64,000 nt of DNA from Asterias rubens (GCF_902459465.1 NC_047065.1:11146170-11210169), one strand, 5' to 3'. Shown: positions 52,974 through 64,000, counted from the stretch's first letter. The notes: generated by a model not told the origin, from the letters alone. Program-made: numbers and translations.

Positions 52974-53360
52974 TTTAAAGGCAGTGGACACTATTGGTAA
53001 TGACTCAAAATATTTATTAGCATAAAACCTTTCTTGGTGACAAGTAATGGGGAGAGGTTGATGGTATAAAACATTGTGAGAAACGGCTCCCTCTGAAGTG
53101 CCATAGTTTTCGAGAAAGAAGAAATTTTCCACGAATTTGATTTCGAGACCTCAGGTTTAGAACTTGAGGTCTCGAAATCAACCATCTAAACGCACACAAC
53201 TTCGTGTGACAAGAGTGTTTTTTCTTTCATTATTATCTCGCAAGTTCGATGACCGATTGAGCTCAAATTTTCACATGTTTGTTATTTTATGCATATGTTG
53301 AGATACACCAACTGTGAAGGCTAGTCTTTGACAATTACCAATAGTATCCACTGCCTTTAA
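52974..53360. repeat. Family A, full copy
   Basis: TTTAAAGGCAGTGGACACTA to AGTATCCACTGCCTTTAA; intact 64-codon minus frame. Confidence 0.94.
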
Positions 53361-53451
53361 ACTGAGAACTGGTTCTAACTGGCACTGGTTCAAAACACAT
53401 GAATGGCAGCGTGAACTGAGGTCTATTATACTAATTCGTGCTAAGTTAATG

Positions 53452-53726
53452 TTAAAGGCACTGAGTACTATTGGTAATTACACAAAATATTTGTAGCATA
53501 AACAATGGTGCCGAGCAACGGTGAGCTGTTGATAGTATAGCACATCGCTAGAAACGGCTCTCTCTGAAGCGTCGTTTTGAGAAAGAGGTAATTTTTCACT
53601 AGATTAATAAATGTTGCACCTGAAAGCGCACAAAGCTGTGCAACAGGGTCGATTATTTCATGCGTATGATGGGATACCAAGTACACTTTGTGTTTTACAA
53701 TTGCCAAACGTGTCCAGTGCCTTTAA
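53452..53726. repeat. Family A, internally deleted
   Basis: TTAAAGGCACTGAGTACTAT to CGTGTCCAGTGCCTTTAA, 275 bp. Confidence 0.88.
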
Positions 53727-53808
53727 GGCAGGAACAAACTGTTGTGAAATATTAAGAACGAAATTGTTTTCCCGTGGCTGATTAAAACTAGCTGCCCCTC
53801 GTCTCGCC

Positions 53809-54190
53809 TTTAAAGGCATTGGACACTATTGGTAAATTGTCAAAGACTATAGCCTTCACAGTTGGTGTATCTCAACATATGCATAAAATAACAAACCTGT
53901 GAAAATTTGAGCTCAATCAGTCATCGAATTTGCGAGATAATAATGAAAGAAGAAACACCCTTGCCACACGAAGTTGTGTGCTTTCAGATGCTTGATTTCG
54001 AGACCTCAAGTTCTAAAACGAAATCAAATTCGTGGAAAATTACTTCTTTCTCGTAAAACTATATCACTTCAGAGGGAGCCGCTTTTCAAAATGTTTTATA
54101 CCATCAACCTCTTCCCATTACTCGTTACCAAGTGAGGTTTTATGCTGATAATTATTTTGAGTAATTACCAATAGTGTCCACTGCTTTTAA
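53809..54190. repeat. Family A, 300 bp upstream of the GPCR
   Basis: TTAAAGGCATTGGACACTAT to AGTGTCCACTGCTTTTAA. Confidence 0.93.
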
Positions 54191-54491
54191 GCATTTTGTA
54201 ATAAAAAGTTTTCATGACATTGTTTTTGTTAGTGATCGGATCACTTTTGGTTTCATTTTTCTAGGTCAATAAGCTTTCCGGGGGAAAAACCTCTAAAACA
54301 AAAAAGTTGCATTTCACTGCCTGGTTATTTTCCCAGACTCGGATTTCTCGTTTATACTTTTTGTTTCATGCATAGCTGTAATTGTCTCATCAAATTACTA
54401 CATTAGTTGCAGTATGGATAGTTATGGCGCTGCACGCTCTTCTTAAAAAAAACTCTCTTGAAACACAGTAAATTGAGAACTCGTTGCGAAC

Positions 54492-55757
54492 ATGAACATT
54501 ACCTTCGTGAAAATGGAAAACGCCTCTGAAAATTATAGCTGTTCAACTCTAGTGCCGACAGAGAACCCAAAGGAGTTTGACGTTAGAGTGTTTAATGTTG
54601 TTATTAATTTCATCCTTTTACTCGTTGGAGTTCCTGGTAACTGCCTCATCATACGTGTCTACTGGGCTAAGAAAGTTAAGACAAGCACCCACGTTCTTAT
54701 TATGAGTCTAGCCTGGGTCGACCTCATCGCCTGCCTAATGAGCGTTGTGGACATCGTCCCGCAGTTTCTTCAGCTGGCTCGGGTGGAATCACCAGCAGTG
54801 TTCACTTTGCTGTTGACACTTCGCAAAATGATTGTGTCTTCATCCGTGTTGATCACGGGGGTGATCGCAGCGGATCGCTACCTCTGCGTGTGCCGTCCGC
54901 AGAGCCGTTTCTTCACCCACAGGCGTGCCAAGATCGCCGCCTGGTCCTCGTTCGTATTTGCCGTGATCGTGAACTCACCCGGGATAGTCGCTCTGTATGT
55001 TGACCAAAAAAAATCAATGATCTGGATTTTCATGTTGATTATTTTTCAGATCATCTGTTTCCTGACTTCAGTGTTGACGATCTTGTTTTGCTACACTCAA
55101 GTTTACCGTGTCATTAGGAAGCACGTTCGAGGTGGCAATAAGAAAGTCAGTGCTGTTGTCAATTCAACAGACTCTTCTAATAGGCGAAATGAATCCACAA
55201 CATCGGGCATCGCAAAGGATAAATGTCCTGCTACTCCAAGCGATCGTGTGAGTTTCACACATCATTCTGACGTAGTGAAAATTCGCCAACAGCAGCCTCC
55301 TGCAGATTTTTCATCTGAGGGGATCCAATCTGAGAAAGTCCAAGAACGAACCGCAGAAGAATGTACTGCTTCACGGAACAATACGGATACCCTACAAAAC
55401 ACCACGTTGGGGAGGGACCTTGGTACGGGTACGGGGAGAAAGAAATCCAAGCCATCAACTTTCCGACGATCCCCCTCTACCCACTCACTGGTATTACAGC
55501 GCAAGACCACAAAAATGCTATTCATTACTAGCTTGGTGTTCCTGATCACCTGGTTACCATATTGGATTATGATAGCCGTTATTATTTCATCCCGTACTGG
55601 GGGCTCCGACATCAGCCCCACGGTCCTGGTGGCAGTTGAAGAGTTGAGTTTGACGCTTCTCATAAACAATGCTGTTAACCCGTTTATTTACGGACTTGCT
55701 AACAGACGGTTCAGGCGAGACTGTAGAATGGTACTGAACAACATGAAGCTATGTTGA
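54492..55757 (+). CDS. Rhodopsin-class (class A) GPCR, intronless, 421 aa, orphan
   Basis: Seven-helix plasma-membrane receptor. The N-terminus has three N-glycosylation sequons (N2, N10, N14). Hallmarks are GN in helix 1 (N50), LAWVD in helix 2 (D77), the DRY box (D128-R129-Y130), TWLPYW in helix 6 (P356) and NPFIY in helix 7 (N396-Y400), followed by a basic helix 8. The third intracellular loop is very long (about residues 207-338), Ser/Thr-rich and polar. The canonical Cys at the top of helix 3 is Phe (F104), and the short second extracellular loop (about 169-176) has no Cys, so the usual disulphide appears absent. Ligand unknown; I cannot assign it to a named peptide or amine subfamily. 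The ATG at 54,492 has A at -3; M8 is an alternative start. AATAAA at 55,779 is only 21 nt past the stop and overlaps a repeat. Confidence 0.93.
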   Translation: MNITFVKMENASENYSCSTLVPTENPKEFDVRVFNVVINFILLLVGVPGNCLIIRVYWAKKVKTSTHVLIMSLAWVDLIACLMSVVDIVPQFLQLARVESPAVFTLLLTLRKMIVSSSVLITGVIAADRYLCVCRPQSRFFTHRRAKIAAWSSFVFAVIVNSPGIVALYVDQKKSMIWIFMLIIFQIICFLTSVLTILFCYTQVYRVIRKHVRGGNKKVSAVVNSTDSSNRRNESTTSGIAKDKCPATPSDRVSFTHHSDVVKIRQQQPPADFSSEGIQSEKVQERTAEECTASRNNTDTLQNTTLGRDLGTGTGRKKSKPSTFRRSPSTHSLVLQRKTTKMLFITSLVFLITWLPYWIMIAVIISSRTGGSDISPTVLVAVEELSLTLLINNAVNPFIYGLANRRFRRDCRMVLNNMKLC

Positions 55758-55780
55758 AAAAGAGACAAGTTTGAACATAA

Positions 55781-56369
55781 TAAAGGAACATTACAGAATT
55801 GCAATGAGTTGGCAGGGGTGGTTCTGAAAAGAACCGTTGGTTTCAACTCGACGTTTCGATCAGTATGCTCTGATCGTCTTCTGGTGAAATCAGAGCATAC
55901 TGATCGAAACGTCGAGTTGAAACCAACGGTTCTTTTCAGAACCACCTTAACTCATTTAGAGATAGTCATTACATGGTGTTACCGCAAAACCTTTCTATAT
56001 CGTATTTCCACCATGCAAAGTTTCAAATCCTACTTATTACAGAATTGGTTTTTGCTTACAAAGCAGTTGCTGGTAGACTAAGCACTTCATGTAATCCACC
56101 ATACATGAACTGAAAAACCTGTAGAAGTTTGAGATCGATCGGCCATTATGGGTCACGAGAAAATTGTTTAAAAAACGGTTGACATTAATTTTGTTTGCAT
56201 TACATCGAAAGAAAAAAACGCGCACTGCGCGATAAACTCCAAACGGGAATTTAGTTTTATTTATGTCTCATCAAATTAACATTTGAGACAGAAATATTTG
56301 AAAGGATGTCCTAATCAGTCTGTGATTTTATACGATTTTTTCTCTTGCAACTCCGTAATGTTCCTTTTT
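55781..56369. repeat. Family E copy interrupted by family F
   Basis: TAAAGGAACATTACAGAATT on the left. After the insert ATTACAGAATTGGTTTTTGC resumes, and it ends CTCCGTAATGTTCC. Confidence 0.9.
55802..56035. mobile_element. Family F foldback, 58-bp perfect arms
   Basis: 55,817-55,946 is a hairpin: GGTGGTTCTGAAAAGAACCG.. pairs with ..CGGTTCTTTTCAGAACCACC over a 14-base loop. The 12-bp ATTACAGAATTG repeats on both sides (55,790-55,801; 56,036-56,047). Confidence 0.9.
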
Positions 56370-56864
56370 ACACAATGAGTGCCCGTATTATAATAAGACA
56401 ATAATAATACAATCATTTAATAGGCCTTGTTCAGTAATTGTAGAACCTGGAAGTTTTTTGTATTTCGGCACTGGGGCAATCGTGTATAAAGCTAAATTGT
56501 TGCAAATATCAAAATGTAAATAATATTATTCAAACATTAAAATTACTAGGTACGTTCTTAACCTGTTAAGAAAACTATTCCACAAAACCGATGGGTAAAA
56601 ATTATGTGTTTATAGAGACAAATGATAATTATTTACTCGCTCTTTGTAGATAAAACAAATTCGTTAACAAAAAAAAAAATTAATAGCGAATCTTCATTAT
56701 TTGTGCAACATGGTCAATATAGTGTTATGTGAGATTGTCCTTTATTAATTCCATCTGTATTGTTCTTGATCATGGTTTATGAGGTTCGTTTTCAAATGGC
56801 CAACTTGGTCCAAATCGCCGGGCCTACAACGCCCTCTATGACTAAGAAAGGGTACAAAATACCG
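56370..56864. other. Intergenic, AT-rich, no gene seen
   Basis: No repeat recognised. The short open frame at 56,760 is unsupported. Confidence 0.5.
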
Positions 56865-57257
56865 TTAAAGGAAAACGTTGCCTTGGATCGGTCGAGTTGG
56901 TCTTTGAAAAGCGTATGTAACCGTTTGTTATATAATGCATATGATTAGAAAGATATTTTAAAAGTAAAATATAATGATCCGCACAAGTATTACTCGAAAT
57001 TGCGTGGTTTTCCTTTTACCTCGTCGATAAATACGGTCGGCCATTTATGGGAGTCAAATTTTTGACTCCCACAAATGGCCGACCGTGTTAGTTCGAAAAG
57101 TAAAAGGAAAGCCACGCAATTTCGAGCCAAATATGTGTGGATCATTATTGTATTCTACTTTTTGAACATCTTTCTAACCATATGCATTTCATAACAAACG
57201 GTTACATACGCTTTTCAAAGACGAACTCGACCGATCCAAGGCAACGTGTTCCTTTAA
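56865..57257. repeat. Family C palindrome
   Basis: GTTAAAGGAAAACGTTGCCT to GGCAACGTGTTCCTTTAA, centre GGGAGTCAAATTTTTGACTC. Confidence 0.94.
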
Positions 57258-57299
57258 GCATTGGACATTGTCGCCAGCCTGAAGAAGCTCCTATAGCTT

Positions 57300-57380
57300 T
57301 CAGGCGCGGATCCACGGGGGGGGGGGGGGCAGGGGGAAAGTGCCCCCCGGTGAAAAAAGAGAGAGAGAGAATAAAAGAAG
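57300..57380. repeat. hAT-type terminal piece
   Basis: CAGGCGCGGATCCACGGGGG then AAGTGCCCCCCGGTGAAAA. The inverse end occurs at 58,905. Confidence 0.7.
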
Positions 57381-57492
57381 AAAAAAGGCGAGAGGAAAAG
57401 TGCCTCTTCATTTAAATGTTCTGTATCAGGACTATCACAAGGCCCCTTCAATATTTTGTGGACAAACTTTTACTGCATTGTTTGTATTAGTT

Positions 57493-57862
57493 TTAAAGCT
57501 ATTGGGCACTTTCGGTAAACAGTGTTGTCAAAGGCCCACACTTCGTGTACCACAACTTATATATAAAAAAACAAACCTGTGAAAATTTAGGCTCAATCGG
57601 TCATCGGAGTCGGGAGAAAATAAAGGGAAACCCACCCTTTTTTCCCCACGTTTCGCCGTGTCGTGAAATGTGTGAAAATAAATCCGTAATTCTCGCTATC
57701 GAACATTGATAATGTTTTAATGTTTTCTCAAAAAGTAAAGCATTTCATGGAATAATATTTCAAGGTAAGTCTTTCACCATTACCTTCTGTAAACCCTGTA
57801 AATTATTTGTAACTGTGAACTTTTAATTTCTTTTCTGTACCGAAAGTGTATAATGGCTTTAA
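57493..57862. repeat. Family B
   Basis: TTTAAAGCTATTGGGCACTT to TACCGAAAGTGTATAATGGC and TTTAA, fused to the following family A copy. Confidence 0.92.
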
Positions 57863-58242
57863 AGGCAGTGGACACTATTGGTAATTACTCAAAATAATTA
57901 TTAGCACAAAACCTTCCTTGGTAACGAGTAATGGGGAGAGGTTGATGGTACAAAACATTGTGAGAAACGGCTCCCTCTGAAGTGCCATAGTTTTCGAGAA
58001 AGAAGTAATTTTCCACGAATTTGATTTAAAGACCTCAAGTTTAGAACTCAAGGTTAGAAATCAACCATCTAAACGCACACAACTTCGTGTGTCAGGGTGT
58101 TTTTTCTTTCATTATTATCTCGCAACTTCGACGACCAATTGAGCTCAAATTTTCACAAGTTTTTTATTTTATGCATATGTTGAGCTACACTAACTGTGAA
58201 GGCTAGTCTTTGACAATTACCAATAGTGTCCACTGCCTTTAA
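57858..58242. repeat. Family A, fused to family B
   Basis: Shares CTTTAAAGG with the preceding element; ends AGTGTCCACTGCCTTTAAAG. Confidence 0.93.
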
Positions 58243-59283
58243 AGTCATTTCAGATGAAGTTAAGGGTCCAAGAAATGTCTCTGACAAGGCCTTAGAAATG
58301 GCGTCGTGCTCGCGCTCGCAATTTCAGATTTTTTAAAGCCCCTACCCTATGATTTTGTATGGCTAGAAACCTGCTTGCAACATACAATTATCGGTCGGAT
58401 CTGGGTTAGTCGCCCACTTATATTCACGGAATTGGCCGCTGGCCGCACAGATTATGATAACATAAAGTACATGTAGGTTTGGCACCGCCCAGAATGTTAT
58501 TTAACGTCATCAGCAGTAGGCATATTTAATATAATACAAAAACGTCTCTTCATTTCACTGAAGCATTTCACTGAAATACTCAAGAGATGTGTGTGATTAG
58601 TGACTTTCTATAGGAGTCCCACGTTACTCTACATAATAATTCCAGTAACATTAGACGACTGTTTGATCAAAAGTACTTAGAAAGTGTTACTTGACCTCTG
58701 TATTTAGGCACACGGAGGCTTGATTTTTTGACACAAAAACTGCTTCGCCCCCTGAACCCCCACCGGCCCGGGGCTTCGCTCCTAGATCCCCCAGGAGCCG
58801 TATGGCCGGCCCCTGGACCCCGTCCCTTAAATTTCTATGAGCAAAACAGTTAAAATATAAATACAAAGTTGTGCCCCCCCGGTTAAAAATTCCTGGATCC
58901 GCGCCTGGCTTAGGTGTGATAGGTACTATTAAAGACAGTACGAAAGTATTATTAATATCTACAGTGTGCTTGGATTCGAAAACGACCCTCATAATTCATA
59001 CCATTGAACGCTTGTTGTGTTAATATTATGCAATTCATATCCGACATTCAGGGATGTCATTTTACTTGTCAACATCCTTGTAAAATTTGCCGTGTATTTC
59101 GAATTTGAATAATTGCAATTATTATAATGAACTGTTGAAAAAGAATTTATAACTATACTCGGGATTCAAACGTGATGGCATTACTCAATTTGACCGTAGA
59201 TACTTGAGGTCAATCAGTCCTCTTCCTCTTGAGTTTCATATTAATTAAGTTCCTCATGAACGTTTTTTATGTGATTTGTAATA
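58243..59283. other. Intergenic; hAT-type right end at 58,710-58,915
   Basis: GCTTCGCCCCCTGAACCCCC, then GTGCCCCCCCGGTTAAAAAT, TCCTGGATCCGCGCCTG: the 3' end of a CAGGCGCGGATCC element. Its other end was not paired with certainty. No gene. Confidence 0.65.
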
Positions 59284-59524
59284 AAGGGACACAATTAATT
59301 AACACTGCACGCCATTTTGTGGAGTCATTTTTTTTTAATCCACAAAAAAGCTGACCGTGTTAGTTCAAACGGTAAAATGAAAACCACGCGATTTGCGAGG
59401 CAAACAATAAACTCTTAAACCAACTTTCTATAAAACCTTATGCATTTATAACAAAAATGTTGAAAGCTTTTCATAGACCAACTCGTCCGATCTAAGGCAA
59501 CGTGCCCCTTTAAAGACAGTGGAC
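59284..59524. repeat. Family C, degenerate
   Basis: GACCGTGTTAGTTCAAACGG and CCGATCTAAGGCAACGTGCC are the recognisable parts. Confidence 0.75.
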
Positions 59525-59720
59525 ACTATTGGCAATTGTCGAAGACCAGTCTTCTCACTTGGTGTATCTCAACATTATGCATAAAATAACAAACCTGTGA
59601 AAATTGAGCTCGATTGGTCGTCGGAGATGCGAGATAACTATGAACGAAAAAAACACCCTTGTCACACCAAGTTGTGTGCGTTCAGATGCATGATTTCGGG
59701 ACCTCAAATTCTTAACTTGA
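59518..59720. repeat. Family A, left half fused to family C
   Basis: CTTTAAAGACAGTGGACACT, ends near TTCGGGACCTCAAATTCTTA. Confidence 0.85.
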
Positions 59721-61026
59721 ATATGTTATTTTGTTATCATATTATTGGCTTCCGTATGTTCCTTACCCTCATGTAAGAGATGGGTTGGCAGGTATTGACA
59801 ATTTTGTTTTCATCCATTATTTTTCATCCATTATTATTCTTAACATTTTTGTACGAGTAGGGCAAAAACAAAGTAGAAAAACTGCTAGGATCAGATCAAT
59901 TTTGTCATAATATACGTGCTTGATAATAATTTGGATTCGGCAATAAAATTTAGTATGGTTGTTTAGTGTTCCAGTTCATTTTCTCTTTTTGGATGATTAG
60001 ACTGAACCTTTTCATAAACGCGCTTGATAACCGAGCCTTGTTTATAATCGTCACCCCTCCCCCCTCCCCCGACGTTGATCATAACCCTAAAATCCAACTG
60101 TGGTCATGTCTGAAAGGGCCCAATTTCATAGAGTTGCTCAAGCAGAAAATATAGTATTGCTTAGCATTTTGTCTGCTAAGCAGAAATTAACAGGGTACCA
60201 GTCACAAATAATATGTGCAAAGCCCTGCACCACCGCTTATCTTCTTCGTTACGACATGGGCTCCGTCGGTAACTTGGAAAACATCCACTTCTTTGGTGCG
60301 GTAGGCCAATGGGAGACTTTCTGGGACGATAGAGGGCAGCAGACTTACCGGGTAAATCCATTGTTCTCAGAATTATGCGCATGTTCAGAACTACGTAAAC
60401 AATGGAAATTTACCCGGTATGTCTGCTGCCGCCTAGCGTTGGAAAGTCTCCTATTCCTCATAAGCTAACTGAAACAGGCGTATTAGGCCTGCAGCGGCTC
60501 AACCAAGTAGCCGTTTCGAAAACGGTGTTGTTGTTGTTGGCACAATCTTTTCAATAGAGGGCGGCATTTATGGTTTTACTACAAAAAGTGCATGTGATCT
60601 TCTTGTCGTCTCGATATCTCGCACACACAGTGGATCGAGAAGTGCTCGGCACTACAAAAATAAGCAGCTGATTTTGTCAACTAAGTTGTGTCACTTTCCT
60701 CTAATGTGGTATAAATGTGCTACATTTACACATGGTCCACCCTACTCGTAAGTATCCACTTTGTATGTGTTTTTCTACCTAGTTACTGCACTATTATGGG
60801 AGGAGTTTACGGCACCGTCGTCACTCGTGACTCTGAACATGGAGGTAGATTTCATGGTCATGTTGACCTTGCTTGCTTGTTCGTTGACTGTGTGCATGAG
60901 ACATGATGACTGACGACGCTCTTTACCTCTCTAGACTATGGTCTAAAGGCAAAGCCAAAAGGAATGCACTGTTTTCTTTGTATATTTAAAACGAAAATGG
61001 TTTCCTTTTCCCGTCACCATTAAATT
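59721..61026. other. Intergenic; hairpin at 60,310-60,455
   Basis: GAGACTTTCTGGGACGATAG, CAGCAGACTTACCGGGTAAA pairs with TTTACCCGGTATGTCTGCTG..GGAAAGTCTCC. A family K left end lies at 60,116 (GGGCCCAATTTCATAGAG). No gene recognised. Confidence 0.65.
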
Positions 61027-61465
61027 CAAGGCAGTGGACACTATTGGTAATTGTCAAAGACTAGCCTTCACAGTTGGTGTATCTCATTAATAATCAGAAT
61101 AATAATGATAATAATGATTAATAATGATTATCATTATTATCAATATGCATAAAATAACAAACCTGTGAAAATTTGAGCTCAATCGGTCATCAAAGTTGCG
61201 AGATAATAATGAAAGAAGAAAACACCCTGGTCACACGAAGTTGTGTGCGTTTAGATGGTTGATTTCGAGACCTCAAGTTCTAAACTTGAGGTCTTGAAAT
61301 CAAATTCTTGGAAAATTACCTTTTTCTCCAAAACTATGGCACTTCAGAGGGAGCTGTTTCTCGCAATGATTTATACCACCAACCTCTCCCCATTACTTGT
61401 CACCAAGAAAGGTTTTATGCTGATAATTATTTTGAGTAATTACCAATAGTGTCCACTGCCTTTAA
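61027..61465. repeat. Family A with an AT-rich insertion
   Basis: A family A copy with about 55 bp of ATTATTAATAATGAT-type sequence inserted at about 61,088-61,142. Plus-strand 64-codon frame intact. Confidence 0.92.
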
Positions 61466-61989
61466 TGATAATGAAAAAAGCTTTGGTATTTTAATAGTAT
61501 TTCGCCGCAAGTTTTATTTCTCAACAATTTGTTTAAATGTTTTTTTTTTATCCCTGACCATGCTCACGCTGACTGGGGGACTTGGTTAGCAGTGGGACTG
61601 TGAGTGTGAATGTTATGACGTGATTCTCAATTGATTGGGTATATTTAGCTAATTTATTACAAAATTGGGAATTGTAATAAAAATAAAATACAAAAAATTA
61701 AATTTGTGGTATCTCCCTAACTCTCCCCTTCCTTCTCTCCTCTGGTAGGCTATTACTATTATTAATTGGGCTCTACAGAGTCTACTGCTTCATCCTCTTT
61801 CATCCATTTGCCATTTTTTATCGCGAATCAGAACTGCAATGCGTTATGGGTAGGCAGATGGGGCATTTGCTACAGAGCGTTGTATGTTGTCATGCACGGC
61901 CACGACGTGCGCATGCCCTCACTGGATATTTTGTCTAATTGCGATAAACCTTATAAATTATGTTTACCTATAGACCTAGTTGCGATAAC
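61466..61989. other. Intergenic, nothing recognised
   Basis: AT-rich with a C/T-rich patch at 61,715-61,745; no gene. Confidence 0.5.
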
Positions 61990-62925
61990 TTAACCCTCCT
62001 GTCGACGGTGGAGCCGGAGGGTTACGAAGCATATTTGAGTGAAAAAGGCGAAATAGTTTACTTAGTCAACAGATTTGCTCAATTTTTCCCACTTTCAAAA
62101 ATCATGACACAAATTCTAAGAACTCAAACTTAATCCTCAATGTCTAATGAATAACACTCCAAAACACAATTAAAAAAATATTTTGAACAAAAAGGACACA
62201 AACTTACAAGATCCCAGAGCGGCACAGTCACAAATTTCCCAGGTTCTATTTTGAACCTGTAGCATCGCTATTTTGTGACTTCTCGATATGTTCAACGCTT
62301 TTTTTTTGGTCACCAAGTGCTGAACCGCAGCTACATGTACCAGCCAATTGAATTGACGACCTGCCGAGCAGCGGCCGAGTTGGACTAAACCATTCTGAAG
62401 GGGTGTTATATATGGCAGTGCGTGTACGCTGTCCGTTTACTAGGCCGGCCCGCTGTTCACTCATCACCTCATATAGCGGGCACGCACTGCCGCACTGCAA
62501 CACCCCTTTTACAGAATGGTTTAGTCCAACTTTGCCGAGGCTCGTCAGGTCGTCAATTCAATTGGCTGACTGGTACCTGCGGTTCAGCACTTGGTGACCA
62601 AAAACTAAAGCGTTGAACATATCGGGAAGTCACAAAATAGCAGTGCTACTTTTCAGACTGGCACATTTGTGACTGTTTTGCTCCGGGATCTAGTAAGTTT
62701 TTGTACTTTTTTTCAAAATATTGTATCAATGGTGTTTTGAGTGTTATTTATTAGATATTGAGGATTAAGGTCGTGTTCATAGAATTTGAATCATAATTTT
62801 CGAAAGTGGTAAAAAATGAGCAAATATCTGTTGACTTGCTGTTGAAATTGTACGTGTTTGACCATTTCGCCCTTTTCACTCGAGTATGCTTCGTAACCCT
62901 CCGGCTCCGATGCTACTGTAGACCC
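61990..62925. mobile_element. Foldback element with ~430-bp arms
   Basis: GAGCCGGAGGGTTACGAAGC pairs with GCTTCGTAACCCTCCGGCTC. Inner arms pair through TTTTGGTCACCAAGTGCTGA and CAGCCAATTGAATTGACGAC to a centre near 62,450. Confidence 0.88.
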
Positions 62926-63034
62926 TAATGCGCGAAGGAATGGAATATTGAAAAATTTATAGCATCAATCAAATAATGCAACTTAAAGTACTGAGTGGGA
63001 TTTTAACCTGTAATAAGCGCCCTACTTCCATAAA

Positions 63035-63840
63035 TGGGTCTGTCCACACTAATGGGACCATTTGATGTGACTTTTTTTATAAATGGGTGACAAAAATAAA
63101 CAAGAAGAGTTTTGTCAAGCTTGTTTCCCATGCACATTCCAAATCACTTCAAGGTTTTTGGTTGCAAAGAGCAAGACACATTTATCTGTATTTTAGCAAT
63201 AACTGGGGATCATCTTCAAGATGATTATGTTTGTAACAGGGAAATCTTGGACAGACATTTCGTACATAAATGGTGAGAAAGGCATAATAATATAAACAGA
63301 TTGCCAAAAATGTTGTCCCCTACAATGCTGTCCCTGCAAAGAATGTTTCCAGGCAAAACCAAGACATCTGCGTGGGTACTCAAGAAACTACAGAGAATTA
63401 TCTTGAAAATACTAGGTTTGTAACATGGACAGATATTTGTCACAATATGTCTGTCCATGTTAAAAACAAACATTCATACCAGCTGAAAAACCTCAAGGTA
63501 CTCTTGGTTTTTACAGATAACCATAAAAATAGGGGCAATGGGTCTAACTTAATTAACCTTTGAGTAAATCAATTAATTAATTATTTGTGTCATCCATTTC
63601 TAGTCAATTCCAATACAAAATTCTTGTCCTCGTTACAAGCAATGTGTCTTAAAGAAAACTGCATAACTTCTTAAATAATAAGACATTTGTTATACTGTTT
63701 GGTAAGCACACTCACTATCAGCAGAGAATTGTACAAAACAAAATACAGGGAAAAATGTTGTATTTTGTGTACCCTCCCAGTCACAGTCCAAAAAGTTATC
63801 TTTTGGAACCAAAAAGACCCATTAGTGTGGACAGACCCAA
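63035..63840. mobile_element. Inverted-repeat element, ~805 bp
   Basis: TGGGTCTGTCCACACTAATG / CATTAGTGTGGACAGACCCA. Inside are shorter echoes (GGACAGACATTTCG, CATGGACAGATATTTG). No transposase. Confidence 0.8.
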
Positions 63841-64000
63841 CTGCAAATTTCTTTGGTTATGATATAAACAGATCATATAGGCCAAGGGCCCACTTTCCAA
63901 AAGAGCTTAGATTTATCCATTTATTTTAAAATCAATCTTAACTTTTAGGCAACAGGTCGTGCCTCAATTTCAAATCGTTATTATCAAGATAATTTGTTTT
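63841..64000. other. Right edge, nothing recognised
   Basis: Short AT-rich end of window. Confidence 0.4.

Noticed and set aside
57300..58915. One transposon spanning both CAGGCGCGGATCC ends
   Set aside because: Flanking bases do not match as a target duplication, and complete A and B copies lie between; treated as separate remnants.
60100..60468. 122-codon plus frame as a gene
   Set aside because: It begins in a family K end and crosses a hairpin repeat; no family resemblance.

Overview
This is a multi-exon, repeat-dense animal nuclear genome window. It carries four protein-coding genes and no bacterial-type operons. The protein content (RPGRIP1L and FTO head to head, an AQP4-type aquaporin, a rhodopsin-class GPCR), short exons with canonical splice sites, TTAGGG-like repeats and very many short inverted-repeat elements point to a marine invertebrate deuterostome. 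An echinoderm, possibly a sea star, is my best guess; the species is inference, not demonstrated.

Layout. Positions 1-31,291, minus strand: the 5' part of RPGRIP1L (ciliary transition-zone protein fantom/NPHP8). I resolved 20 coding exons that join in frame to 719 codons, from the start Met to the first C2 domain; the rest lies beyond the left edge. Positions 31,292-33,083: the shared intergenic region between the divergent RPGRIP1L and FTO genes, with a CpG-rich core near 32,300-32,480. Positions 33,084-39,800, plus strand: a complete eight-exon FTO gene (510 aa) with all Fe(II)/2-oxoglutarate ligands. Positions 43,281-46,627, plus strand: a three-exon aquaporin (322 aa). Positions 54,492-55,757, plus strand: an intronless class A GPCR (421 aa). 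The rest is repeats and unassigned sequence.

How they relate. RPGRIP1L and FTO are also divergent neighbours in vertebrates, so this looks like an old gene pair that may share a promoter. The aquaporin and GPCR have no evident functional link to the pair.

Repeats. Several short families were recognised by their repeated ends. Family A (~385 bp) has ends like TTAAAGGCAGTGGACACTAT. Family B has ends TTAAAGCC..ACTTTCGGTAAAC. Family C is an almost complete ~390-bp palindrome with ends TTAAAGGAACACGTTGCC. Family E has ends TTAAAGGAACATTACAGAA. Family D/G has ends TTCATAAATACC / TTGATTCCC. Family H has ends like GGGTCGATTTCACAAAGAGT. Family K has ends GGGCCCAATTTCATGG. Family P and family F are foldbacks. 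There are also tRNA-derived SINEs, LINE 3' fragments, hAT-like non-autonomous elements with target-site duplications, large foldback elements (24,890-26,322; 46,940-51,186; 61,990-62,925), and a 21-bp minisatellite. Many copies are nested in or fused to each other, which gives a relative insertion order. No intact transposase or reverse transcriptase was seen.
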